DNA of 13,339 nt from the NCBI GenBank assembly GCA_031552355.1, contig JAVBMO010000084.1:1-13339 (forward strand), in the 5' to 3' direction. This DNA is from JAVBMO01 sp031552355. GTDB lineage: Bacteria > Bacteroidota > Bacteroidia > Bacteroidales > P3. Under the pieces are notes generated by a model. The model searched no databases. It saw only the letters and a list, made by a program, of their open reading frames with translations, and was not told where the DNA came from. Each line of letters opens with the position of its first letter. Position 1 is the first letter of the stretch. This document shows, piece by piece, positions 1 through 7,253 of this stretch. The position numbers and the translations under genes were made by a program.

Positions 1-381
1 GTATCCTTGGCGTTTTCAAACAACCAATTGACCGATATTTCCAGAAATTCTGTAGTTGTGGGGCTTGGTTACCGCTTCAAAGATGTGGCATTCAGCGTAA
101 GAGCATTGGGCAGCAAACAAGACTTCAAAAGCGATATTATCCTGAAAGGCGACATCAGTTACAATATGAACAAAACCGTTTTGCGCAAAATAGACCTGGT
201 GCAAAACCAAGTTTCTGCAGGTTCGAGCAACTGGGCCATAGGTCTGAGCGCCGAATACGCCTTGTCGTCAAAACTTACGGCAAAAGTATTTTTCAATACC
301 AATATTACCAATCCGTTTATCGCCAACTCTATTCCTACCTCAAACAGCCGCGGCGGATTCAGTATTCGGTTTTCGTTGTAG
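1..381 (+). CDS. sprA: C-terminal fragment of SprA (Sov), the type IX secretion outer-membrane translocon
   Basis: The reading frame is open from base 1 (V-S-L-A...) to a TAA at 379-381, so this is the last 126 codons of a gene that begins outside the window. The fragment resembles the end of SprA, the very large outer-membrane beta-barrel (usually more than 2000 residues) that forms the protein-conducting channel of the Bacteroidetes type IX secretion system. The recognisable run is SNNQLT, then VVGLGYRFKDV, then a LTAKVFF strand, and finally the ending SNSRGGFSIRFSL, a pattern of alternating residues typical of closing barrel strands. The TTG at 7 is not a real start. The gene has no obvious operon partner here: 183 bases separate it from aroQ, which has its own promoter. 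I recognise the family from memory of its C-terminal pattern, and only the fragment can be judged. Confidence 0.82.
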   Translation, partial: VSLAFSNNQLTDISRNSVVVGLGYRFKDVAFSVRALGSKQDFKSDIILKGDISYNMNKTVLRKIDLVQNQVSAGSSNWAIGLSAEYALSSKLTAKVFFNTNITNPFIANSIPTSNSRGGFSIRFSL

Positions 382-523
382 ATTATAGGAGACTAACAAA
401 CAAGGGGGACGAGATTTTTGGTTTTTAAACTTTCGGCAGGATTTTTTTAGGCAAAATTCCATAATTTTCAAAATAGACCTGGCTTTTCGCCTTTTCTCCA
501 TTATTTCTTTATTTTAAAATTTG

Positions 524-531
524 TACCTTTG
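524..531 (+). promoter_or_regulatory. Probable aroQ promoter, -7 element
   Basis: TACCTTTG matches the Bacteroidetes -7 consensus TAnnTTTG exactly and lies 33 bases before the aroQ ATG. The -33 region (about 501-505, TTATT) is only a weak match to TTTG. The same octamer precedes the large gene ending at 1084. The rest of the 183-base sprA-aroQ gap is T-rich, and I saw no convincing sprA terminator in it. Confidence 0.55.
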
Positions 532-564
532 CCATTCATTTGATATTCTGAAATATTCAAACAA

Positions 565-1005
565 ATGAAGATACATATACTCAATGGTCCAAATCTCAAT
601 CTTTTAGGAAAAAGAGAACCTTCTATCTACGGGGATTGTAATTTTGAAGATTTCTTCCAAAATTTATCTAAAGATTTCCCTCATTTTGAACTTGTTTATT
701 TTCAAAGCAATGTAGAAGGTGAGTTGATAAATATTTTGCATAGCACAGAAAAGGAAGGTTCTCGAGGGATCATTCTTAATGCTGGTGGATATACACATAC
801 CTCTGTTGCCATTCGGGATGCCATTTCAAGTATCGAAACACCTGTAATAGAGGTGCATATATCAAACTTATTGTCTCGTGAAAACTTCCGACATGAATCA
901 ATAATTGGTGCTGTTTGCAAGGGCAGTATTATGGGATTTGGTTTAGATAGCTATCGTTTGGCTTTACATTATTTCACAAACTGTCTTTCAGTGAGACAAA
1001 TTTAA
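565..1005 (+). CDS. aroQ: 3-dehydroquinate dehydratase, type II
   Basis: This enzyme dehydrates 3-dehydroquinate to 3-dehydroshikimate, step 3 of the shikimate pathway to aromatic amino acids, in the cytoplasm as a dodecamer. The 146-residue length is normal for the type II family, which is unrelated to the type I AroD enzyme. Family motifs are in order: NGPNLNLLGKREPSIYG at residues 7-23, containing the catalytic Tyr22 and the flexible-lid Arg18; LNAGGYTHTS at 71-80, the substrate-binding Asn loop; EVHISN at 96-101 with catalytic His98; and RENFRH at 105-110 with the binding arginines. The start is the ATG 33 bases after a good -7 element, and the protein begins directly with the first beta strand. 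It stands alone between sprA and a convergent gene. Its coding sequence looks more A+T-rich than the sprA fragment, but I see no sign of recent transfer. Confidence 0.95.
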   Translation: MKIHILNGPNLNLLGKREPSIYGDCNFEDFFQNLSKDFPHFELVYFQSNVEGELINILHSTEKEGSRGIILNAGGYTHTSVAIRDAISSIETPVIEVHISNLLSRENFRHESIIGAVCKGSIMGFGLDSYRLALHYFTNCLSVRQI

Positions 1006-1041
1006 GCTCCTTTCTAAATCCAATCCTGTCAAATTAATAGA

Positions 1042-1072
1042 GAGTTGAAAATGGTTCTTCCATTCTCAACTC
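1042..1072. terminator. Shared hairpin between convergent aroQ and the PPi-PEPCK candidate
   Basis: Arms 1042-1054 and 1060-1072 form a 13-bp stem with a 5-base loop. The single imperfect position is A-C when read on the + strand and a G-U wobble on the - strand, so the stem is better for the leftward transcript. It lies 36 bases after the aroQ stop and 11 bases after the stop of the leftward gene, as expected for a bidirectional terminator. The U-tracts on both sides are poor, so termination efficiency is uncertain. Confidence 0.55.
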
Positions 1073-1083
1073 CCATTCTATAT

Positions 1084-4000
1084 TTACAAAGATTTTCCTC
1101 TTAAATGGTCTGTTCCCAAAGTGCCTTTGAGGCTTTTCAGATAATCGGGCGAAACCACATATTCCAATTGTTGCTTTGCTTGTTCCAAACGGGCTTTCAG
1201 TTCTGCATTCAAGGCTTCGCTTATAGACATTTTTTCGCTAAGGATTTGTTCCAATGAACGAACATGTTTTACCCACTGTTTAATATCCATCTGTTGTTTA
1301 AAATGTAAACGGTTGAAATAGTATTCCGTGTTCATCAGATAGTTGTAGGTAAACATTTCCCGTATTTCGGGCGATTCCAAGGTTTGGCCGTTATAGTTAC
1401 CATGAGCCATAATGCTTAGCAAAGCTTTCAAAGGCGGAGCTGCCAATTCATAGCTGCCATCTTCGAAATACGAAAGCGCTACCTTTTGTTGAGCCTCCGT
1501 AATATTATTCACGCCATCCACAAATTCAGGCAACGACTGTAGTTCAGGGTGAAGCATTTCGTCAGAAAAAACCACGTCGGGTGTTTCAAAAACACGACCA
1601 AAGAAAGTATTGACGAACTTCTTGGTAATGCGGTAACCCAAAACAGAAGCTTTCACGGTTTTACCTTCATATTCAAAATCGTTTATTTTTTCCAAAAAGC
1701 CTTCATGAATCATATTTTGAGGATTCCTTTCTTCGGGCAGCAAACGGGCCCAAAGTTCCGGTATCAAAAGGCTTAGATCGTGGTCGATGCGGTATTTGGA
1801 ACCAATATATCCGGCAGGAGTTGTAAATCCGTCATATCCTGTTAGAATATAGGAAATCAAAGCGTTGTTCAAATCCGTAATCGGCAATAAAGCATTGAAA
1901 GGGCCTTTGGTTAGGGCGCCTTCGGAACCGGCTCCCGTTGTTGAAGGCGATTTTCCTGTCAAACTACAGATGAAATCCATAAACAATTCGGGCAATTCCT
2001 GATAATGCACAGGATTATATACCGCCAAGGGGCGAATGCCTTTTTCGGCAGGATTGTTCCTTCTTCCGGGCAAAACAATACTTACCGGCGTATAGAGTGG
2101 TTTGTCCATGGGTAGTTTCCGTGAAAGGCGCATGCCCATTTCGGCAAGGTAGGTGTCTATTGGATGTACCAATTCATTTTTCACTTGCAGATAACGCACG
2201 TTGGCCGAAGGTTTGCCATTTACCAAGCGTGGGTTTGCCGAAGACACGAAATACATAGCGCAAGGGGTTTTGGTTTCTGCCATTTCCAAAATCAGGTTTC
2301 TCATGGGGTCGGTAAACTTGTCGAAATTCACCACTTCTTCCACCATATTTTTAGCATCTACAACGGTCAAAGGTTCAAAGTTGGAAATGAAAGTATTGGG
2401 TTGCGCCAAATCAAATTCGGCTTTTTTGTCGTAGCCGCGGTGAATGGCTTCGTCGGGGCGTTGGAAAAAGCGGTATTCGCAGTTTTCCACCATTTTTACT
2501 GAACGGTTTTGAATGGCAGGATTCAAATCCGACAGAATTTCGCGCGGAATCACGGTAGAGGCCGTAATGTCGTCTTCCATTTGCAATTTGAATGCATGAA
2601 CAAAGTCCTGCCGAAGTTTAAATGTACGCCAAGCGCCATTCTCGTCAAAGCCTACACGAAGATAACGGGCCACAATCTTACGGTTTTGATACTTCAATTC
2701 ATTTCCGGGCTGGCCGTTCATTATATCCACCGTAAATTTATCTTTCCAGTTTTCGCCCCAATCATCTTGGTAAAATCTCTTGATAATAAAAGCAATCCCT
2801 TTTATATACTGGGGAATACTGTTGAGCCAGCGATTGTATTCGTCGGTAAAGTCCGTTGAAGGGGAAAGCAATTTGATTACCGAACCCATGGAACGGCGTG
2901 GGCTTAGGAAAGAGCGGCTTTGGCCGTTTTTGCTTTCATCGAGGAAACGGTAAGAATAGTTGTAATTCAATATTTCTTCGGTAAAGGCCATGTCCTTGTC
3001 AAAATCCTTGATAAAGAAAGACCCCGTAAGGATAGAGTCGGAAATGGATTTTGAAATTTCAGACTTTCCACCTCCCGAAACCGTACAGGGTTTGTGGCAA
3101 AGGGTACCTTCGCCTACAATTTCCACCAAGCGGTAAGTAGCGGTTCCCACCAATCTTTCCATACGGAATTTTGATCCGTTGGGAATCATATAATAGTTGG
3201 TAGGTAACAGTTTAAGTGTTTGTTTTTCGCCTTTAAAATCCCATGAAACAATTTGGTCGTTGATGTTAAACACACTGGTTTCAGGAACGTAATAAATATT
3301 AGGATACCGTTTGTCTATGGCATAGCTGCCGTTGTTTTGTATGGAAATATGGTCTTTGAAAGTTTCCAAGACATCGGCAAAAACGTTGTATTCGTTGTCT
3401 TTCAGTTTATTTATATGGAAGTCGCCCTGATTGTATGACGGGAAAATAAAAGCTCCCCCGGCATGTTCTTCTTCGCAATTGCCCATCAAGTTGGCGGCGT
3501 AGCTTATCTGCGTTTTCACCTCTTTTTTGGAATACCCGAAATAGTTGTCGGCAATTACCGTAATGATAATCCCTTCTTCATCTCTGAACGTCAATTTAAA
3601 AGCGGAGCCATCGTTATAAAGTTCACTTTCTTCTTTCCAGCACATACCATCCCGTTTTTGGCGGTCAGTGGCCTCGTTGAAATGGGGAAGACCTGCTTCT
3701 TTTTTAGTGATTTTAGTCAGTTGAGGCGCTAAAACAATACAGCCGGTGTGGCCTGTCCAATGATCAATATCCAAGGCAGCGTCGTTCTTTATATGGAAAG
3801 GGCTTCCGGCATTTCCGAAAATAGATTCCACAAAATCCAAATTACTTACCAAGGACCCCGGCGCAAAAAAGCGGATTTCCATGGTTTTTTGGGGTGAAAT
3901 ATTTTCTATTTCAGGGCAAACAATAGGCCTTAGCAATAATGACACCCAAGATTTTGCAGGATTTTTCCCTGCAGTGAAAGGGAGTGTTAAGATGTCGCCA

Positions 4001-4542
4001 TGTTCGGTGAATGCTTTATGGAAGAGATATGCCGCTGTATTCTTGGGTACGGCTTTTTTGTCGTCAGGGATTGGCAGGCCGCCTTCTACCACATGAAAAA
4101 CGCCTTTGGTGGTACGTTTGTCGTTTTTGGGATTGTGCAGAATGCCTTGCTTTACACGATAACTTTTATTGTATTCCGATTCGTAATAGTCGCTATCAAC
4201 GGGCAACGACAATTCACGGGCAATACCGTGAAAATCCAGTGTAAATGTTGAAGCGGGCAAGTCCAAAGAAGGACAATTTTCCACATTAGAAAAATATTTT
4301 TTCACAAACAACTGAATACGCATGTCTGCCGGACTTAAGCGGATTTCCGAACGGCATTCCCGTTCGCGATAATCCTTAATCAAGCTTTCGGCAATATCCA
4401 AAAAAGAATCGCTGTTTTCGGATAAATCGTCGCGCAAACCTAAGGAGTTTATTTTTAGCTTTATATATCGGTGAAGGTAATTTCTTGAAATCGGTTTTTC
4501 CCCTTCTTGAGTAAAACCTATAGCTTTTTGAAGACTTTTCAT
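1084..4542 (-). CDS. Probable PPi-type phosphoenolpyruvate carboxykinase (PPi-PEPCK)
   Basis: This 1152-residue cytoplasmic protein has no signal peptide or membrane segment. Its size matches PPi-PEPCK, the ~1100-1150-residue enzymes known from Entamoeba and Propionibacterium, which catalyse PEP + CO2 + Pi to and from oxaloacetate + PPi. GTP- and ATP-PEPCKs are only about 530-620 residues. Visible PEPCK-like signals are: SGGGKSEIS at 489-497, comparable to the SGTGKTTLS loop of ATP-PEPCK; 13 residues later FIKDFDKDM (510-518), placed like the metal-binding kinase-2 motif GDDEHGW; VLPGRRNNP at 823-831, reminiscent of the GGRRP motif of GTP-PEPCK; and TGHTGCIVLAPQL at 263-275. A Gly/Ser/Thr-rich stretch at 862-882 (TGKSPSTTGAGSEGALTKG) looks like an active-site loop. 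The C-terminus (about 1093-1128) is predicted helical and may form a coiled coil. The loop lacks the first Gly of a canonical Walker A, so an ordinary NTPase is unlikely. It lies downstream of hppA but is separated from it by a terminator and has its own promoter. The family assignment rests on size and motif recognition and was not checked by a search. The alternative is an uncharacterised large PEPCK-like protein. Confidence 0.62.
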   Translation of the reverse strand: MKSLQKAIGFTQEGEKPISRNYLHRYIKLKINSLGLRDDLSENSDSFLDIAESLIKDYRERECRSEIRLSPADMRIQLFVKKYFSNVENCPSLDLPASTFTLDFHGIARELSLPVDSDYYESEYNKSYRVKQGILHNPKNDKRTTKGVFHVVEGGLPIPDDKKAVPKNTAAYLFHKAFTEHGDILTLPFTAGKNPAKSWVSLLLRPIVCPEIENISPQKTMEIRFFAPGSLVSNLDFVESIFGNAGSPFHIKNDAALDIDHWTGHTGCIVLAPQLTKITKKEAGLPHFNEATDRQKRDGMCWKEESELYNDGSAFKLTFRDEEGIIITVIADNYFGYSKKEVKTQISYAANLMGNCEEEHAGGAFIFPSYNQGDFHINKLKDNEYNVFADVLETFKDHISIQNNGSYAIDKRYPNIYYVPETSVFNINDQIVSWDFKGEKQTLKLLPTNYYMIPNGSKFRMERLVGTATYRLVEIVGEGTLCHKPCTVSGGGKSEISKSISDSILTGSFFIKDFDKDMAFTEEILNYNYSYRFLDESKNGQSRSFLSPRRSMGSVIKLLSPSTDFTDEYNRWLNSIPQYIKGIAFIIKRFYQDDWGENWKDKFTVDIMNGQPGNELKYQNRKIVARYLRVGFDENGAWRTFKLRQDFVHAFKLQMEDDITASTVIPREILSDLNPAIQNRSVKMVENCEYRFFQRPDEAIHRGYDKKAEFDLAQPNTFISNFEPLTVVDAKNMVEEVVNFDKFTDPMRNLILEMAETKTPCAMYFVSSANPRLVNGKPSANVRYLQVKNELVHPIDTYLAEMGMRLSRKLPMDKPLYTPVSIVLPGRRNNPAEKGIRPLAVYNPVHYQELPELFMDFICSLTGKSPSTTGAGSEGALTKGPFNALLPITDLNNALISYILTGYDGFTTPAGYIGSKYRIDHDLSLLIPELWARLLPEERNPQNMIHEGFLEKINDFEYEGKTVKASVLGYRITKKFVNTFFGRVFETPDVVFSDEMLHPELQSLPEFVDGVNNITEAQQKVALSYFEDGSYELAAPPLKALLSIMAHGNYNGQTLESPEIREMFTYNYLMNTEYYFNRLHFKQQMDIKQWVKHVRSLEQILSEKMSISEALNAELKARLEQAKQQLEYVVSPDYLKSLKGTLGTDHLRGKSL

Positions 4543-4614
4543 AAAATTTAGTTCAATAGTTTTTGTTCAAAACTCAAATTGAGTATTTTTATTATGTATT
4601 ATCCACCTTTCTTT

Positions 4615-4643
4615 CAAAGGTATAAAAATTAACAAAGATGCAA
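4615..4643 (-). promoter_or_regulatory. Candidate proximal promoter of the PPi-PEPCK gene
   Basis: Read on the - strand, TACCTTTG (4615-4622) is an exact TAnnTTTG -7 element, with TTG at 4641-4643 as -33 and 18 bases between them. It lies 72 bases upstream of the ATG. A 13-base palindrome, ACTCAAATTGAGT (4572-4584), falls in the predicted 5' leader. Confidence 0.55.
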
Positions 4644-4659
4644 GGAATTTGTTGCTTTG

Positions 4660-4693
4660 CAAAGGTAGGAAATAAAAAGGATATATATTCAAA
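4660..4693 (-). promoter_or_regulatory. Candidate distal promoter of the PPi-PEPCK gene
   Basis: A second identical TACCTTTG (4660-4667 on the - strand) is preceded by TTTG (4690-4693) at a spacing of 22 bases, slightly longer than ideal. It lies 45 bases upstream of the proximal copy and just downstream of the hppA terminator. The two copies could be tandem start sites, or only one may be used. Confidence 0.4.
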
Positions 4694-4717
4694 GCACAAA
4701 AGCGGTCTTCGGTTTTT

Positions 4718-4756
4718 GAAAAAGAAAAGCAACACAATAGTTTTTTGTGTTGCTTT
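4718..4756 (-). terminator. Intrinsic terminator of hppA
   Basis: A perfect 12-bp stem (arms 4726-4737 and 4745-4756, 7-base loop) starts 87 bases after the hppA stop. On the - strand it is followed by TCTTTTTC. It separates hppA from the downstream PPi-PEPCK gene, so the two are probably expressed mainly as separate transcripts. No other gene is supported in the 300-base gap 4543-4842. Confidence 0.85.
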
Positions 4757-4842
4757 AAATCTATGAACTTCAAAATTTTTAATGCGATTCCATGTGATAT
4801 TCTCCTTAAAAGTTTATTTCCAAGCATTATATTATTGCGACC

Positions 4843-7056
4843 TTAAAACAAACTCCAAGCCACTGTCATTCCGGCCATGACAATGGAAACCATGCTCATT
4901 AATTTAATAAGGATATTTAAACTCGGTCCTGAAGTATCTTTAAAGGGATCCCCTACCGTATCTCCAACAACAGTCGCTTTATGGACATCGGAACCTTTTC
5001 CGCCAAAATTACCTTCTTCTACATATTTTTTGGCATTATCCCACGCACCACCTGCATTGGCCATAAATATTGCCAATACAAATCCTGCTGACAATCCACC
5101 GACTAAAAGACCCATAACGCCCGATACACCAAAAATAAGCCCTGTAATTATGGGCGCCAATATGGCCAATATGGAAGGCAGCAACATTTCTCTTTGGGCG
5201 CCCTTGGTTGAAATTTCCACACAACGAGCATAATCGGGTTTGGCCTCGCCTGTTAGTATTCCTTTGATTTCTCTGAATTGGCGGCGTACTTCATTGACCA
5301 TGCTTTGGGCAGCTCTCCCAACAGCATTCATAGTTAAACCACAAAACAAGAAAGCCATCATGGCGCCCAAAAACATCCCTATCAAAACTTTGGGATTCAT
5401 TAAATTCACTTGGTAATAATTCATAAAATCAATGATGGTTGCATCGGCAACATTCACCGTATCGCCGTTGGCAAAAGTTAGCACTTCTTGCCCTATGTGA
5501 TGCATGCCTATTTTAACCTCTTCAATATAAGAAGCCAGAAGAGCTAAAGCTGTCAAGGCAGCAGAACCTATGGCAAAGCCTTTTCCGGTAGCGGCTGTCG
5601 TATTTCCCAATGCATCCAAAGCATCGGTACGTTTACGGACTTCGGGGTCCAAATGGCTCATTTCGGCATTTCCACCTGCGTTGTCGGCTATAGGGCCATA
5701 AGCGTCTGTAGCTAATGTTATTCCTAATGTAGAAAGCATTCCCACAGCAGCAATTCCGATTCCATATAAGCCCAAACTTAGATTTTGGGCGGTAAGCATA
5801 TTGGCTACATCAAAATTTATGGCGCAAAGAAATGCCATAATAATGGCCAAACCTATGGTTACGACAGGTATTGCCGTGGACAGCATTCCCAATCCGATTC
5901 CTGAAATAATAACCGTGGCAGGGCCTGTATTGCCACTTTCCGAGATTCTACGTGTCGGTTTATAGGAATGAGAAGTATAATATTCTGTAGATTGTCCAAT
6001 AACAACACCCGCCAACAAACCACTAATTACGGAACAGGAAATACCAAACCAATTAGTTATTCCCAAAAAATACAAAATAACAAATGTTGCAAGAGCAATT
6101 AAAACGGAACTTACATTAACACCTCGTCCCAAAGCGCCTAATAATTGTTTCATGTTGGCGCCTTCTTTGGTTCTTACCAGAAAAATGCCAATGATGGAAA
6201 GAACAATTCCCACAGCAGCAATCAACATGGGCGCCAAAACTGCTTTCATTTGCATTTCAGGGAATATATAAAAGGCCGAAGCACCTAATGCTGCTGTCGC
6301 TAAAATAGAACCGCAATAACTTTCATATAAATCGGCGCCCATACCGGCTACATCGCCCACATTATCGCCTACATTATCGGCTATGGAAGCAGGGTTACGA
6401 GGATCGTCTTCCGGTATTCCCGCTTCCACTTTCCCGACCAAATCAGCGCCAACATCGGCAGCTTTGGTATAAATTCCACCACCCACACGGGCAAACAAAG
6501 CTTGTGTGGAAGCGCCCATCCCAAAGGTAAGCATGGTGGTTGTAATTACAATCAAATTTTGCGAAGTACTTGGAGTATCAATAAAAGCATTTAACAACAA
6601 AAACCATAGCGAAATATCCAAAAGTCCTAAGCCGACAACCGTCAAACCCATAACGGCACCGGAACGAAAAGCTATTTTCAAACCACTATTCAACGATTTT
6701 CGGGCGGCATTGGCTGTACGCGCAGAAGCATAAGTAGCTGTACGCATACCTATAAAACCGGCTAAGCCCGAGAAAAAACCTCCTGTAAGAAAGGCAAAAG
6801 GCACCCAATTGTTTTGTATGCCGAAACCGTAAGCAAGAACTGCAAAAAAGGCTGCCAAAATAAGAAAAACAATGATTACAACTTTGTACTGTTGTTTAAG
6901 GTAAGCCATTGCACCTTTGCGAACGTGTAATGCGATTTCTTTCATCATGTCCGTTCCTTCGCTTTCTTTCATCATGTTTTTAAAAAAGAAATACGCAAAA
7001 CCCAATGCCAACAAGGAAGCTATTGGAATAATCCAGAATAAAGGTGTAAGTGTCAT
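4843..7056 (-). CDS. hppA: K+-dependent ion-translocating membrane pyrophosphatase
   Basis: This integral membrane enzyme hydrolyses cytoplasmic PPi and pumps Na+ and/or H+ out of the cell. The 737 residues contain about 16 hydrophobic helices, beginning with one at residues 5-25, as in the family. Substrate and Mg-binding motifs are complete: DVGADLVGKVE (201-211), DDPRNPASIADNVGDNVGD (217-235), DAYGPIADNAGGNAEM (451-466), NAGGAWDNAKKYVEEG (667-682) and GDTVGDPFKDTSG (698-710). In GNTTAATGKG (484-493) the diagnostic positions are Ala488 and Gly491 rather than Lys and Thr. By family rule this marks the K+-dependent subfamily. The acidic residue Glu245 in DLYESY lies where the coupling glutamate of Na+-pumping members sits. 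Na+-only, H+-only and dual Na+/H+ pumps (the last known in Bacteroides) cannot be separated with confidence by eye. A well-formed promoter precedes the ATG and a terminator follows. The next gene downstream is a probable PPi-producing or PPi-consuming PEPCK. Confidence 0.97.
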   Translation of the reverse strand: MTLTPLFWIIPIASLLALGFAYFFFKNMMKESEGTDMMKEIALHVRKGAMAYLKQQYKVVIIVFLILAAFFAVLAYGFGIQNNWVPFAFLTGGFFSGLAGFIGMRTATYASARTANAARKSLNSGLKIAFRSGAVMGLTVVGLGLLDISLWFLLLNAFIDTPSTSQNLIVITTTMLTFGMGASTQALFARVGGGIYTKAADVGADLVGKVEAGIPEDDPRNPASIADNVGDNVGDVAGMGADLYESYCGSILATAALGASAFYIFPEMQMKAVLAPMLIAAVGIVLSIIGIFLVRTKEGANMKQLLGALGRGVNVSSVLIALATFVILYFLGITNWFGISCSVISGLLAGVVIGQSTEYYTSHSYKPTRRISESGNTGPATVIISGIGLGMLSTAIPVVTIGLAIIMAFLCAINFDVANMLTAQNLSLGLYGIGIAAVGMLSTLGITLATDAYGPIADNAGGNAEMSHLDPEVRKRTDALDALGNTTAATGKGFAIGSAALTALALLASYIEEVKIGMHHIGQEVLTFANGDTVNVADATIIDFMNYYQVNLMNPKVLIGMFLGAMMAFLFCGLTMNAVGRAAQSMVNEVRRQFREIKGILTGEAKPDYARCVEISTKGAQREMLLPSILAILAPIITGLIFGVSGVMGLLVGGLSAGFVLAIFMANAGGAWDNAKKYVEEGNFGGKGSDVHKATVVGDTVGDPFKDTSGPSLNILIKLMSMVSIVMAGMTVAWSLF

Positions 7057-7095
7057 AATGCTATAGTTTTAAATCAGTAACTCTGTTTCTCAAAA

Positions 7096-7125
7096 CAAAC
7101 TTACATGTTTTTTTAAAAACTACAA
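7096..7125 (-). promoter_or_regulatory. hppA promoter
   Basis: On the - strand TTG (7123-7125), a 19-base spacer and TAAGTTTG (7096-7103) fit the Bacteroidetes promoter with ideal spacing. The -7 element lies 39 bases before the hppA ATG. Confidence 0.7.
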
Positions 7126-7152
7126 CAATTTTATAAAGAAAATCTTTAAAAT

Positions 7153-7172
7153 ATTTCAACTTGAGTTGAAAT
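7153..7172. repeat. Palindrome upstream of the hppA promoter
   Basis: ATTTCAAC (7153-7160) and GTTGAAAT (7165-7172) are a perfect 8-bp inverted repeat around a 4-base centre. It lies 27 bases upstream of the -33 element, where an activator could bind, and directly after the typA terminator U-tract. It has no clear terminator tail of its own. An operator role is conjecture. Confidence 0.4.
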
Positions 7173-7173
7173 C

Positions 7174-7230
7174 AAAAGAAAAACAAAAAGGCATGGTTCA
7201 CAGAATATTTTCTGTCTCCCCATGCCTTTT
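7174..7230 (-). terminator. Nested-hairpin intrinsic terminator of typA
   Basis: Outer arms 7186-7196 and 7220-7230 pair perfectly over 11 bp. Inside the loop a second perfect 5-bp stem (7201-7205 with 7210-7214) closes a 4-base loop. On the - strand the stem is followed by a T-rich tail (7174-7185). It starts 23 bases after the typA stop and insulates typA from hppA. Confidence 0.85.
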
Positions 7231-7253
7231 ATATTTCTTGTAACTTTCAACGA

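Noticed and set aside
485..496. Possible sprA terminator in the sprA-aroQ gap
   Set aside because: Only a 3-bp GGC/GCC stem could be formed around ggcttttcgcc, too weak to support a terminator.
2164..2859. Long + strand open frames opposite the PPi-PEPCK gene
   Set aside because: They are antisense shadows of a continuous 1152-codon gene, with unnatural Phe/His-rich composition and no start signals.
4567..4827. An 86-codon - strand open frame between hppA and the PPi-PEPCK gene
   Set aside because: It spans the hppA terminator and both candidate promoters of the next gene, has a low-complexity Phe/Leu/Lys/Ile composition and resembles no family I know. It is best explained as chance in A+T-rich intergenic DNA.
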